This document shows, in pieces, positions 42,692 to 50,155 of a stretch of 64,000 nucleotides of DNA. How positions within the stretch are numbered: position 1 is the first letter of the stretch; every line of letters begins with the position of its first letter. The position numbers and the translations under genes were made by a program. The notes below the pieces were generated by a model, which made no database searches, was not told where the DNA came from, and was given only the letters and a program-made list of their open reading frames with translations. Origin of the DNA: an uncultured Duncaniella sp. (GTDB taxonomy: Bacteria > Bacteroidota > Bacteroidia > Bacteroidales > Muribaculaceae); the NCBI GenBank assembly GCA_910577255.1, contig CAJTMH010000002.1:186001-250000 (forward strand). The letters run 5' to 3'.

Positions 42692-44905
42692 TTATTTGTT
42701 TTCAGGATTAGAAAGGTGCATCATCATATCATAATGAGCCTCTTGTCCCATTTTGCAAAAGATATTTTTAAATACCTCCTTATAACGTTCCAGTTGACCA
42801 TCTGCAATTTCAACAAATAAATCGTCGGCCATTGAATGAGATCCGTTATTTACCCAACTTAATAGAGACCGACAAATTTTCTTATCTTCAAAATTGTCAA
42901 ACTTATTTAGAATATCATTAGGACTGATGCCGCCGAATATCTGAAAATAGTTTTCAACTATTCGTCTCATAATATTCTGGGAAACCAGACATGAGATTGA
43001 ACTGTCATTTCGCAACTCAGACCAAAGCAGTTCATACGAGCTTCTTATAGGATTTGTCTTGTAGTATGCCTGAATTGATGAAACATTATTTCGTTTTCTC
43101 AGTATCCAATGATGTATGCGATCCCTCCATTTACACCCTTTATCCTGAAAAGAAATTTCTTTATGAAAGTAAACGTTATGAGTAAGCAAAATTATCTGCC
43201 TCACAATGCTTTTTCCATCATATACGCTGGCAAAAATATCTCTTAAAAGTGTGCTGACTACAAACAAGACATTACTATCCAAACTGGATACAGGATCATC
43301 TATTATTAAAACCCTATTTCGACTAACACCATCTGGGGTATGGCTACCCTTTACAAGTTGCATATAATATAAGAAAGTAATGAATGTCCTTTCTCCTTCG
43401 CTAAGAGTTGATGTGGCAATATCGCCGTTCTCTCTTACGATTTGATATTGGTTCACTTCTTTTGGCACTTCACGAATCATGAAATTTGTAAATCCAAATC
43501 CTTGCAGAAGTCGATTAATTTCGTTAACAGTTGGTGTAATACTTGTTATGGCTCTTTCTAATTCATTTATTTCATTTTTTACAGATTCATGACGGCTTAA
43601 AGCAATCTCTATTTTGCTTTTCAGTACTTCTATCGCTTTCTCCAAATCTGAAACATTCTTCCTATAGGTCTCTATTGCTGCTGAATATGCTATCGAGAAG
43701 TATTTATAAATTTGTTTTACAAGTATGATTCGCTCTGTTGACAGATTGTCAATTAGCTGGTTATGCTTTAATATCTTCAAATTGCTATCATCTATAATAC
43801 GATTAATCCGACTAATAAGTTCTTTTGTGGATTTTAGCGCAATAACCCGGCTGGGCTCTTTAGATTTTGTTGCCATCAAGTTCTGATTTGAAGTCAGGAG
43901 TAACTTAAATTCGGATACAACTGTCTCAAGTGCAGAAATATCCATAGAAGATTTTTCAAGAACCTTTTGCGCATTTACGATAGAATCCAATTGATTAATA
44001 ATAATGACTGCAATCTGATTATACGCATCATGCAAGGACCCGATTTGATGTAAATCATTCTTATAGCCGGCGTCAAAAAAAGAACTTATTTTCTTTTTAA
44101 ACTCATCGGTTATGGTATGTTGTTGACAAAAGGGACATATATCTTTACTCTTATCGATGTAAACTAAACCCTGGCTAACCCAGTCTGAATTTCCTAAGCT
44201 ATTAATTAAACCAGCAAGATCTATGTCTTGCTTACCAACGACTATTTTTGTCCATAATTCGTTAGACTCAACAGAATACAATTCATTAGCATTAAATTTC
44301 GCTATTGGTGTTTGGCGCACAGGTTGAATGCCGAAAAGCACTTTTGCCTTGTCTGTTAAGGACTCAAGTTCTAACTTATCCTCAACCTTATCCTTCGTCG
44401 CATCCAATACTTTTTTGACAAAACTATCCTTAGTCCCAGCTCCTATAGCGGATTTACTGAATCTGCTTTCATGTCGCTTGAACAAATCCGACCACACAGA
44501 CTCTTTAAATGAATTCTTTATGTTTTTAATTTCGGTTTCTTTTTCGTTTAAGATTTTTCTTAATTTTGAACCTTCATCAACAATCTCTCTAAGCAATCTC
44601 TGCTTTTCTTCTATTTGACATAAACTGTCATTGGATGCTTCTCCTAATGTAAAGACACCAGGTATATGTTCAGAATAATTCCTGTCGCAGAAATCTTTGT
44701 TATATATTAATATATCTAAAGGGAGTTCATCTTTCCACTCTAAAGTACAATCTGGATATTCGCTGATATTTGCCACAATCCTGCTAATGGTGCTTTTCCC
44801 TGAACCATTTGCCCCATATATTATATTTATAGCATTAAGGTTTTCAATATCAACACCTTCATTGTTAAAAGTGGCCTCATTCTCTATGTGGATTCTATTA
44901 ATCAT
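42692..44905 (-). CDS. RloC/PrrC-like AAA_13 ATPase (candidate anticodon nuclease)
   Basis: A 737-residue SMC/ABC-type ATPase. Walker A is GANGSGKST (31-39), the signature LSEGERTF (501-508), Walker B VLIIDDP (532-538), D-loop SSLD (540-543) and H-loop LLTHN (573-577). Two coiled-coil arms flank a CxxC zinc-hook candidate, CPFC (257-260), as in RloC. The C-terminal part has R647-x3-E651 (RRIVENYF) and H690 (NNGSHSM), which fits the R-E-H triad of PrrC/RloC anticodon nucleases (known spacing R320-E324-H356 in PrrC). Known members cut tRNA after DNA damage or phage challenge. It is first in a two-gene operon with a WYL regulator; no restriction-modification genes are nearby. Confidence 0.8.
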   Translation of the reverse strand: MINRIHIENEATFNNEGVDIENLNAINIIYGANGSGKSTISRIVANISEYPDCTLEWKDELPLDILIYNKDFCDRNYSEHIPGVFTLGEASNDSLCQIEEKQRLLREIVDEGSKLRKILNEKETEIKNIKNSFKESVWSDLFKRHESRFSKSAIGAGTKDSFVKKVLDATKDKVEDKLELESLTDKAKVLFGIQPVRQTPIAKFNANELYSVESNELWTKIVVGKQDIDLAGLINSLGNSDWVSQGLVYIDKSKDICPFCQQHTITDEFKKKISSFFDAGYKNDLHQIGSLHDAYNQIAVIIINQLDSIVNAQKVLEKSSMDISALETVVSEFKLLLTSNQNLMATKSKEPSRVIALKSTKELISRINRIIDDSNLKILKHNQLIDNLSTERIILVKQIYKYFSIAYSAAIETYRKNVSDLEKAIEVLKSKIEIALSRHESVKNEINELERAITSITPTVNEINRLLQGFGFTNFMIREVPKEVNQYQIVRENGDIATSTLSEGERTFITFLYYMQLVKGSHTPDGVSRNRVLIIDDPVSSLDSNVLFVVSTLLRDIFASVYDGKSIVRQIILLTHNVYFHKEISFQDKGCKWRDRIHHWILRKRNNVSSIQAYYKTNPIRSSYELLWSELRNDSSISCLVSQNIMRRIVENYFQIFGGISPNDILNKFDNFEDKKICRSLLSWVNNGSHSMADDLFVEIADGQLERYKEVFKNIFCKMGQEAHYDMMMHLSNPENK

Positions 44906-44991
44906 GGTTTGTTCAACGCGTTTAGTGGTATGTTAGCTTAACAGCGAATTGGAAATTGAATTAAAAACGATAGTGATTTTGTGATTATTAT

Positions 44992-46290
44992 TTAATCCTT
45001 CAGACACCCGATTGGTATTATTTTCACTCCGTCCTCGCGTGTATATGCCATTTCTCCTCCTGTCAGGACAACAAGTAAGTCCGGCACACGAAGTCGGATT
45101 TGCTTCTCCGTCATATTCTTTTCAACGATAAGACGTTTGATTTCAAGGAGGTGCTTTGCTCCGTCCTCTATCTCGCGACTACCAAGTTTGCATTCGATCA
45201 ACGCGTATCGTCCGTCATCAAGGTGCAATACGGCATCAGCTTCAAGCCCAAGACGGTCATGGTAATATGACAACCGTCCCCCCAGTGCCTGTGAGTACGC
45301 ACGGAGGTCACGAAAACATAGACATTCAAATATGAATCCAAAAGTATTCAAATCAAGTTCAAGACTTTCCGGTGACGCACCTAAAGCGGCTACTGCAATA
45401 GAGGGATCAACAAAGCAACGTTTCTTTCCGGTTCGAATAACAGTCTTAGAACGAATAGCTGGGGACCATGCATCTATATCATCAATTACAAAGAGCTTCT
45501 CCAAAGCACATACATAATCATCAAATGTAGGCATAGATATTCCTTCCATTTCTTCAGATACATCTGCAAGCATAGAGGTCTTCTTTGCTAAAGTACAGAT
45601 ATTTCGTGCGTAAGAACGAAGAATGAGCCTTGCTAATGCAGGGTTTCTTCGCGTTTTATCAACTCTTGAAATATCTTCATTACATATCACATCAATATAA
45701 TCTTTAGCAATCAGCAACTTAGCCTTGACACTCATCTCATCTAGAGAAGCGGGCCACCCGCCACGGCAGGCCGCAAAAATCAGTTGCTCAATGGATAATC
45801 GCGACATTTCACCATCAATGTCGTAGTCAGCCTCATCAAATAATCGCCGCAAAGAGATAGAACCATTCGATTCCAGAGACTCGAACAGGCTCATAGGGTA
45901 CATTGCTATTCTGGTAATGCGACCAGTTCCCGTGTGCATTATTTCCTCATCATCTATTACTGTCGAGCCAGTCAGAATAAACTGACCTTTCTCTCGGCGC
46001 TCATCAACCGCATGGCGAACTGCATCCCATATTACTGGGGCGACCTGCCATTCATCAATAAGCCGTGGTGTTGCACCCTTGAGCAATAATGATGGCTTTG
46101 TTTGTGCTGTAGCCAAATATCCTGTCCGTCGGTCAGGGTCCTGCATCTTAATGACGCTTCCCGCCCGACGCTCTGCTGTAGTTGTTTTGCCACACCACTT
46201 GGGCCCGGCTATCTGTACGGCACCGAAAGCCTCAAGCCTCAAATCAAGAGTCTTGTCGGCAATTCTATTTAGATACTTTATCTCTTTCAT
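44992..46290 (-). CDS. AAA ATPase with DUF4143 domain
   Basis: A 432-residue protein starting MKEIKYLNRIADKTLDLRLEAFGAVQIAGPKWCGKTTTAERRAGS at 46290. Walker A is GPKWCGKTT and Walker B-like is PRLIDEWQ; the arginine-sensor region reads GQFILTGSTVIDDEE. The C-terminal DUF4143 part includes SIAVAALGASPESLELDLNTFGFIFECLCFRDLRAYSQALGGRLSYYHDRLGLEADAVLHL with a PD-(D/E)xK-like EADAVLHLDDGRYALIECKLG. These proteins are common and strain-variable in Bacteroidetes; no function is established. It has its own consensus promoter. Confidence 0.85.
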   Translation of the reverse strand: MKEIKYLNRIADKTLDLRLEAFGAVQIAGPKWCGKTTTAERRAGSVIKMQDPDRRTGYLATAQTKPSLLLKGATPRLIDEWQVAPVIWDAVRHAVDERREKGQFILTGSTVIDDEEIMHTGTGRITRIAMYPMSLFESLESNGSISLRRLFDEADYDIDGEMSRLSIEQLIFAACRGGWPASLDEMSVKAKLLIAKDYIDVICNEDISRVDKTRRNPALARLILRSYARNICTLAKKTSMLADVSEEMEGISMPTFDDYVCALEKLFVIDDIDAWSPAIRSKTVIRTGKKRCFVDPSIAVAALGASPESLELDLNTFGFIFECLCFRDLRAYSQALGGRLSYYHDRLGLEADAVLHLDDGRYALIECKLGSREIEDGAKHLLEIKRLIVEKNMTEKQIRLRVPDLLVVLTGGEMAYTREDGVKIIPIGCLKD

Positions 46291-46299
46291 AATTGCCTG

Positions 46300-46331
46300 C
46301 AAAACTAGGGATTAAATCTGATACCACCAAA
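46300..46331 (-). promoter_or_regulatory. Promoter of the DUF4143 ATPase gene
   Basis: Minus-strand TTTG (46331-46328), a 20-bp spacer and TAGTTTTG (46307-46300), about 10 bp before the start at 46290, so the transcript is nearly leaderless. Confidence 0.65.
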
Positions 46332-46415
46332 TGATTTTGTAATTTTGAATGATTTTGTTTTGTGTTTTTGAAGCAAATCACTTTGTTAAATTGAATTAAC
46401 ACAAGCCAAATATTT

Positions 46416-46430
46416 GGTGGAGCGGAAATA
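46416..46430. repeat. Right-end repeat of segment 2
   Basis: GGTGGAGCGGAAATA matches GGTGGAGCCGAAATA at 39776-39790 in 14 of 15 positions, in the same orientation; TTTGGTGGAGC here also matches 39584-39594. Confidence 0.55.
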
Positions 46431-46612
46431 GATTATTAATTTTGCACTAACAGAGAACTTTTAGAATAAGGGAAGATGTTGCGAAGGTGTTAGATTGCCA
46501 GAGTAAAATGCCCCAAATCGCTAAATTATAGCAGTGTAGTCAACGGAGTTTTTCTACTTTAGATAGCCAGTAATAGTCTGATAGTCAAATTGATACTATA
46601 TTCAGAACAATT

Positions 46613-46626
46613 CTGGTGGCACCACA
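46613..46626 (+). repeat. Attachment site copy 3
   Basis: CTGGTGGCACCACA, preceded by TT and followed by GAAGACC as at the tRNA. It marks the end of segment 2 and the left end of segment 3. Confidence 0.85.
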
Positions 46627-46984
46627 GAAGACCACTAATTCTCAATGAATTAGCGGTCTTTGTTTCATCCATACCTCTCCAAGTCACCACAAAAGTCACC
46701 ACACCCATGGTAAATTGCTGAAATATTATTGATTATATGTGTCGCGGTGTGCGCATATCTATTTCATTCGACACGCAACTCGCTGATAATCAGCAAAAAT
46801 TAAAGCATCATTCATAGTCATTCACCATCGTTCAACCCCACGCCACAGCCTCGCAACCCCAGACTTTAACAGAGTTTAACCATAATCGTTGACCAAATAT
46901 GTGGTGACCTCAACCGAAAATCATCCGTGTCACCACACTTATTTATTAAAATTTCTCAAAAATTTTTCGTAACTTTGCAACGCA
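46624..46984. repeat. Left-end sequence of segment 3, homologous to 26041-26400
   Basis: It shares the tRNA-terminator hairpin (46628-46660, one mismatch), GTCACCAC at 46683, 46695 and 46929, the CATTCATAGTCATTCACCATC and CCACAGCCTCGCAACCCC blocks, and the terminal TAACTTTG promoter. No gene is present. Confidence 0.8.
46970..46977 (+). promoter_or_regulatory. Promoter -7 element of the segment 3 structured RNA
   Basis: TAACTTTG followed by CAACGC, in the position equivalent to 26386-26393 of segment 1. Confidence 0.6.
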
Positions 46985-47320
46985 TATCGCTCGCAGAGGC
47001 CCGATATGGGTCACGGGGCGGGATGCGGCCAACGCTTTTGCGCTGGCAGACATATTGATGAAAAGCGTTTACTTACGCTCTTTCTTGACTTGCTGAAACT
47101 TCGCAACTTTCAATCTTCGTCAAGAATGGGACAACGGTGAATGGCTTATGTGGATATGTATTTTATATTCTATCGATGGTGCGAGAAACATCTCGATGGT
47201 TTATTATACATATTTGCGTGAGGCCTCTGCATCCGTTGCTTGTTCCAACGAAGATGGGCAATGCGAAGGCCTCAGCAAGTGGGAGCGAGCAACAAGTACG
47301 GCTCTCACGCTTTTCTTTTT
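46982..47320 (+). ncRNA. Candidate structured RNA upstream of segment 3 cargo
   Basis: About 340 nt without a supported gene, between a promoter and a T-run. Helices seen: ATATCG/CGATAT (46984-47007); AACGCTTTT/AAAAGCGTT (47031-47069, 9 bp); TTCTTGAC/GTCAAGAA (47082-47126, 8 bp); and a branched 3' domain closed by GCGTGAG (47216-47222) with CTCACGC (47304-47310), enclosing GAGGCCT/AGGCCTC and CGTTG/CAACG, then TTTTCTTTTT. The 3' domain with its T-run is terminator-like, so this may be a separate RNA or an attenuator for the gene at 47369. It shares no long sequence with the segment 1 RNA except the GCGTGAG/CTCACGC stem. Confidence 0.6.
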
Positions 47321-47368
47321 CAAACTATATATAGCCAAAGAGGTGAGCCCGGCGGCAACCATTACCAG

Positions 47369-47743
47369 ATGAATATCTACAAGTCTTGGCTAAAACAACA
47401 TGGTATCCCTTTTAAGGAATTTCCATTTGGACTTCACTTCCAGTATCAAGGTGGAAGTTTTCTTGTCGCTGATAACTCTGGCGATTCACAATTTTTTCAG
47501 CTTCTCATGCCAAATATCTATGAGGCTAGTGATTCTGAAAGAACTCGTCTTCTTGAAATGTGTAACAAAATAAACGAGGACAAGAAAGTCGTTAAAGCTC
47601 ATCTCACTGATGATAACCATGTTTGGCTATCAACAGAAATACTAATTGACAACACTCCGGATGTGGATGATTTCTTTGGTCGGTTACTCCAAATGCTTCA
47701 TCAGGGAAGAATGGAGTTTATGATGAAATATCATCAGTATTAA
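47369..47743 (+). CDS. Small YbjN/chaperone-fold-like protein
   Basis: A 124-residue protein starting MNIYKSWLKQHGIPFKEFPFGLHFQYQGGSFLVADNSGDSQFFQLLMPNIYE at 47369; upstream in-frame ATGs fall inside the structured RNA and are rejected. The alpha-beta3-alpha pattern with a long hydrophobic strand pair and C-terminal helix (DVDDFFGRLLQMLHQGRMEFMMKYHQY) resembles the YbjN/type III secretion chaperone-like fold. This is a fold-level guess. It is the first gene after the RNA, as gene 27579-27908 is in segment 1. Confidence 0.6.
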   Translation: MNIYKSWLKQHGIPFKEFPFGLHFQYQGGSFLVADNSGDSQFFQLLMPNIYEASDSERTRLLEMCNKINEDKKVVKAHLTDDNHVWLSTEILIDNTPDVDDFFGRLLQMLHQGRMEFMMKYHQY

Positions 47744-47775
47744 TAACCACGTCTTTCGATTTCACAGGAACCTCA

Positions 47776-48456
47776 ATGAATACAGCACTAAATTACCACG
47801 CGCTTGCCGCATGGACAGCCTTTGGTGTTCAGGATTATTTGGGACTAGAACAACATAGTAAAGAAATTTATAACTATTTTGTTCACAATCCTAAAGGACT
47901 CCTAAATATCGACAGTCCTCTCTTAATAGGAAAGATTTTTCATGTATGTCTAGGCTTTAGAGAACCTGATGAGGACATCCAAGAAGTACGAGCAGAAAAC
48001 GCATTCCTTTGTTTTTCAAAAGCATTAAATTCAGATAATGGCTCTGTTCATGATGAAGCATCCGCTAGATTGATGATGCTTCTTATCAATGAGCAAAGGC
48101 ATCTGATTGGATATGTAGAAAGTGCATGCCAAAATGAAAATATGAATCCATATAGCTTTTTGGGTATGCTCAATGACGGAATGCCAAATGATATGCCGAT
48201 GGCAACTAACACTAAAATGTTGTTCACTGCTTACTATCTGTATAATTGCATCATCGATAAAGCAAATGTGAATGATGAATTTGTAAATGCCAACGAAAGA
48301 AATGCTTTCATCGCCGTCAGGAATCATGTTCTTGACAACTGCAACCAACTCTCAAGAACTCCTGCAAATAGAAAGATAGAGCTAGGAAAAATAGTTTTTG
48401 ATAAAATTTGTGATAAACTTCATAAAGATATTCAAGACTATTCAAACAGCCTTTAA
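47776..48456 (+). CDS. Unknown helical protein, second cargo gene of segment 3
   Basis: A 226-residue, mainly alpha-helical cytoplasmic protein (TAFGVQDYLGLEQHSKEIYNYFVHNP, LLIGKIFHVCLGFREP, AENAFLCFSKALNSDNGSVHDEASARLMMLLINEQRHLIGYVESAC). The HDEASARLMMLL stretch recalls a TPR or Sel1-like repeat. It starts 32 bp after the YbjN-like gene in the same unit. No family is recognised. Confidence 0.65.
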   Translation: MNTALNYHALAAWTAFGVQDYLGLEQHSKEIYNYFVHNPKGLLNIDSPLLIGKIFHVCLGFREPDEDIQEVRAENAFLCFSKALNSDNGSVHDEASARLMMLLINEQRHLIGYVESACQNENMNPYSFLGMLNDGMPNDMPMATNTKMLFTAYYLYNCIIDKANVNDEFVNANERNAFIAVRNHVLDNCNQLSRTPANRKIELGKIVFDKICDKLHKDIQDYSNSL

Positions 48457-48490
48457 TCAATCTATTCTAAGTGCGACCACAGGATCAAGA

Positions 48491-48528
48491 TCAGCCCGAC
48501 GAGAGAAAAAGTTCTTTCACCGGGCTGA
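48491..48528. terminator. Hairpin between convergent genes of segment 3
   Basis: TCAGCCCG (48491-48498) and CGGGCTGA (48521-48528), an 8-bp perfect stem between the cargo stop and the relaxase stop. Confidence 0.55.
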
Positions 48529-48532
48529 ATCG

Positions 48533-50053
48533 TTAACGTCGGATTCCTCGGCTTATGGTTTGCCTAAGTGATTGCCACATGTCTTTAAACCACTGAAAAA
48601 TATTCTTGCTGTTGATGTGCAGACGGAATTGGTTGCCGTCCTTTGGGTCGGGCTTGATTTGGACTTCGGAGCCTCCAACATCCGCATATTCCTGTTTTGT
48701 CGGGTCGTATAGTTTTTGCCCGTAATTGAACACGCGGGGTTTGCAATCGAGCAAAGCCTTGATTGTTCCCTTGGACATTCTCACGCTCTCACAATCAAGA
48801 ATTGCGGGCATGAGCAACTTTACAGACGAGAAGTATTCATCAATACGGCTCATCTGAGAATCGAAGCCTCGTTTGTAACTTTCGTGCTGTTCCTGCTGAA
48901 GGCGCATACTGTCGCGGAGGTTGCCGATTTCACGGCTGCTCGTTTCCCTCTGAGAGGACATCTGCAATTTTAAGTTCTCAATGGTGCGGTCGCGGTCAGC
49001 AATTTCGGATTCAAGACGCTTGGTCTTTGACCCCGTGAAGATGTTGGCGATGTTGCTGACCGCCTCTTTCTTCTGCTTGTCACGCTCGGCTTTTGCCTCT
49101 GCCGCCTCCCTCTTGGCTACTTCGGTTTCCCTTTTTGCCGTTTCCGTTTCTTCCTCACAAGCCTTTTTCTCGGCGGTGAGTTTCCTTCTGTCGGATTCGA
49201 TAGCGGCAAGTTCGCCGGATACCCGCTCTTTTTCTTCGGTGAGTTCCTTATTTTTGGCAACGAGAGAAGAATTACTGCCTGACAAGGATTCGTTCTCGGA
49301 GAGCAACAGCTCATTCGCGTCAGTCAACGTTGCATTCTCCTGAAGCATCTTGGTATTGTAGCCCTCAATCAAGGTCTTTTTACCTTCCAATGCCTTCGTC
49401 TCACGCTCGGTTTTCTTCTTGGCGGCTTCCAACGATTTGTTCTCAATGCTCAGCACGTTTTTCTCAATGGTGAGTTGGCTTACATCTTGTTCGAGGTCTT
49501 TTTTCTTACGTTGGCAATCGCGGTAATATTCGTGCTGGTCAACATGGCGCGCTTCCGAACCTCTCACTCCACGCTCCAACCCAAAACGCTCCATCGCCTT
49601 TGCGTAGGTGTCTTGGAACGATATGAGGTTGTCGCGTGTCATGATGTCGTCGGCACTCAGCCGGGGCCGTTCTTCGGCTTGTGCGGTAACGCTTGGTGGC
49701 TTTCGCCTCGCTCGCTTTCCGTCTTCTCTCGGTGGTCACGATAGGCACGACCGTCACATGAAGGTGCGGTGTCTGCTCATCCATGTGTAGGTGCGCGCCC
49801 ACCACGTTGGCCGCTCCGAATGTTTCCTTTGCCCAGCTGACGCTCGCCTCCGCCCACTCGTTCAACCTGCCTTCATCGGCAAGACGACGCAGGGCTTCGC
49901 CGTCGGACGAAAGCAGGACATTGAGCGCGAGAACTTGGTTCTTGCCGACCTTGCGCGTCAGCCCGGCATGATCGATGCGGTGTTGGATAGCCTCACCCAA
50001 ACCCGCCACTCCGTCGGGATACTTGATGAAGTCATCGCGGTTGAGGTGGCGCA
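48533..50053 (-). pseudogene. Broken MobV relaxase of segment 3
   Basis: It is homologous to the segment 1 relaxase. The N-terminal about 36 residues are missing through a deletion joined at GAGGTGGCGCA (50043-50053). The catalytic motif HLHMDEQTPHLH is present. Two single-base losses relative to segment 1 (a G4 instead of G5 run at about 49662, and TTGTG instead of TTGGTG at about 49679) shift the frame just before MTRDNLISFQDTYAKAMERFGLERGVRG. The rest (from 49642 to 48533) is open: a coiled coil of about 200 residues and a C-terminal domain ending NIFQWFKDMWQSLRQTISRGIRR. It cannot make a working relaxase. Confidence 0.85.
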
Positions 50054-50117
50054 GTGGTGTACCGGCTATACTGGTTATAGCGGGTGCGGCAGCACGATAG
50101 TGCCGACACACCCTGTC

Positions 50118-50155
50118 TTCGTGATATTATCTATCATTCGTGATATTACCTATCA
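50118..50155. repeat. Tandem 19-bp direct repeat at the segment 3 / host boundary
   Basis: TTCGTGATATTATCTATCA (50118-50136) and TTCGTGATATTACCTATCA (50137-50155), one difference. The second copy contains the stop codon of the host oxidoreductase gene. Confidence 0.7.

Larger units (their letters stand above)
39453..46612. mobile_element. Segment 2: att-flanked island without an integrase (CIME-like)
   Basis: About 7.2 kb bounded by att copies 2 and 3, with no recombinase, relaxase or primase gene. It carries only a small HTH gene and defence-type cargo. GGTGGAGC-containing repeats near both ends (39776-39790, 46416-46430) look like arm sites of an integrase no longer present. It could be mobilised in trans by the integrase of segment 1, or be the remains of a second element. 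Confidence 0.7.
46613..50117. mobile_element. Segment 3: truncated relative of segment 1
   Basis: The left end, promoter position and relaxase are homologous to segment 1, but the cargo differs. The relaxase has lost its N-terminus and has frameshifts. Helicase, HTH, integrase and right att are missing; the segment ends shortly after the oriT-like dyad, near 50117, next to the host oxidoreductase gene. Confidence 0.8.

Noticed and set aside
47240..47368. N-terminal extension of the YbjN-like gene
   Set aside because: It would translate the branched 3' domain and T-run of the structured RNA; the ATG at 47369 gives a protein with a normal-looking start.
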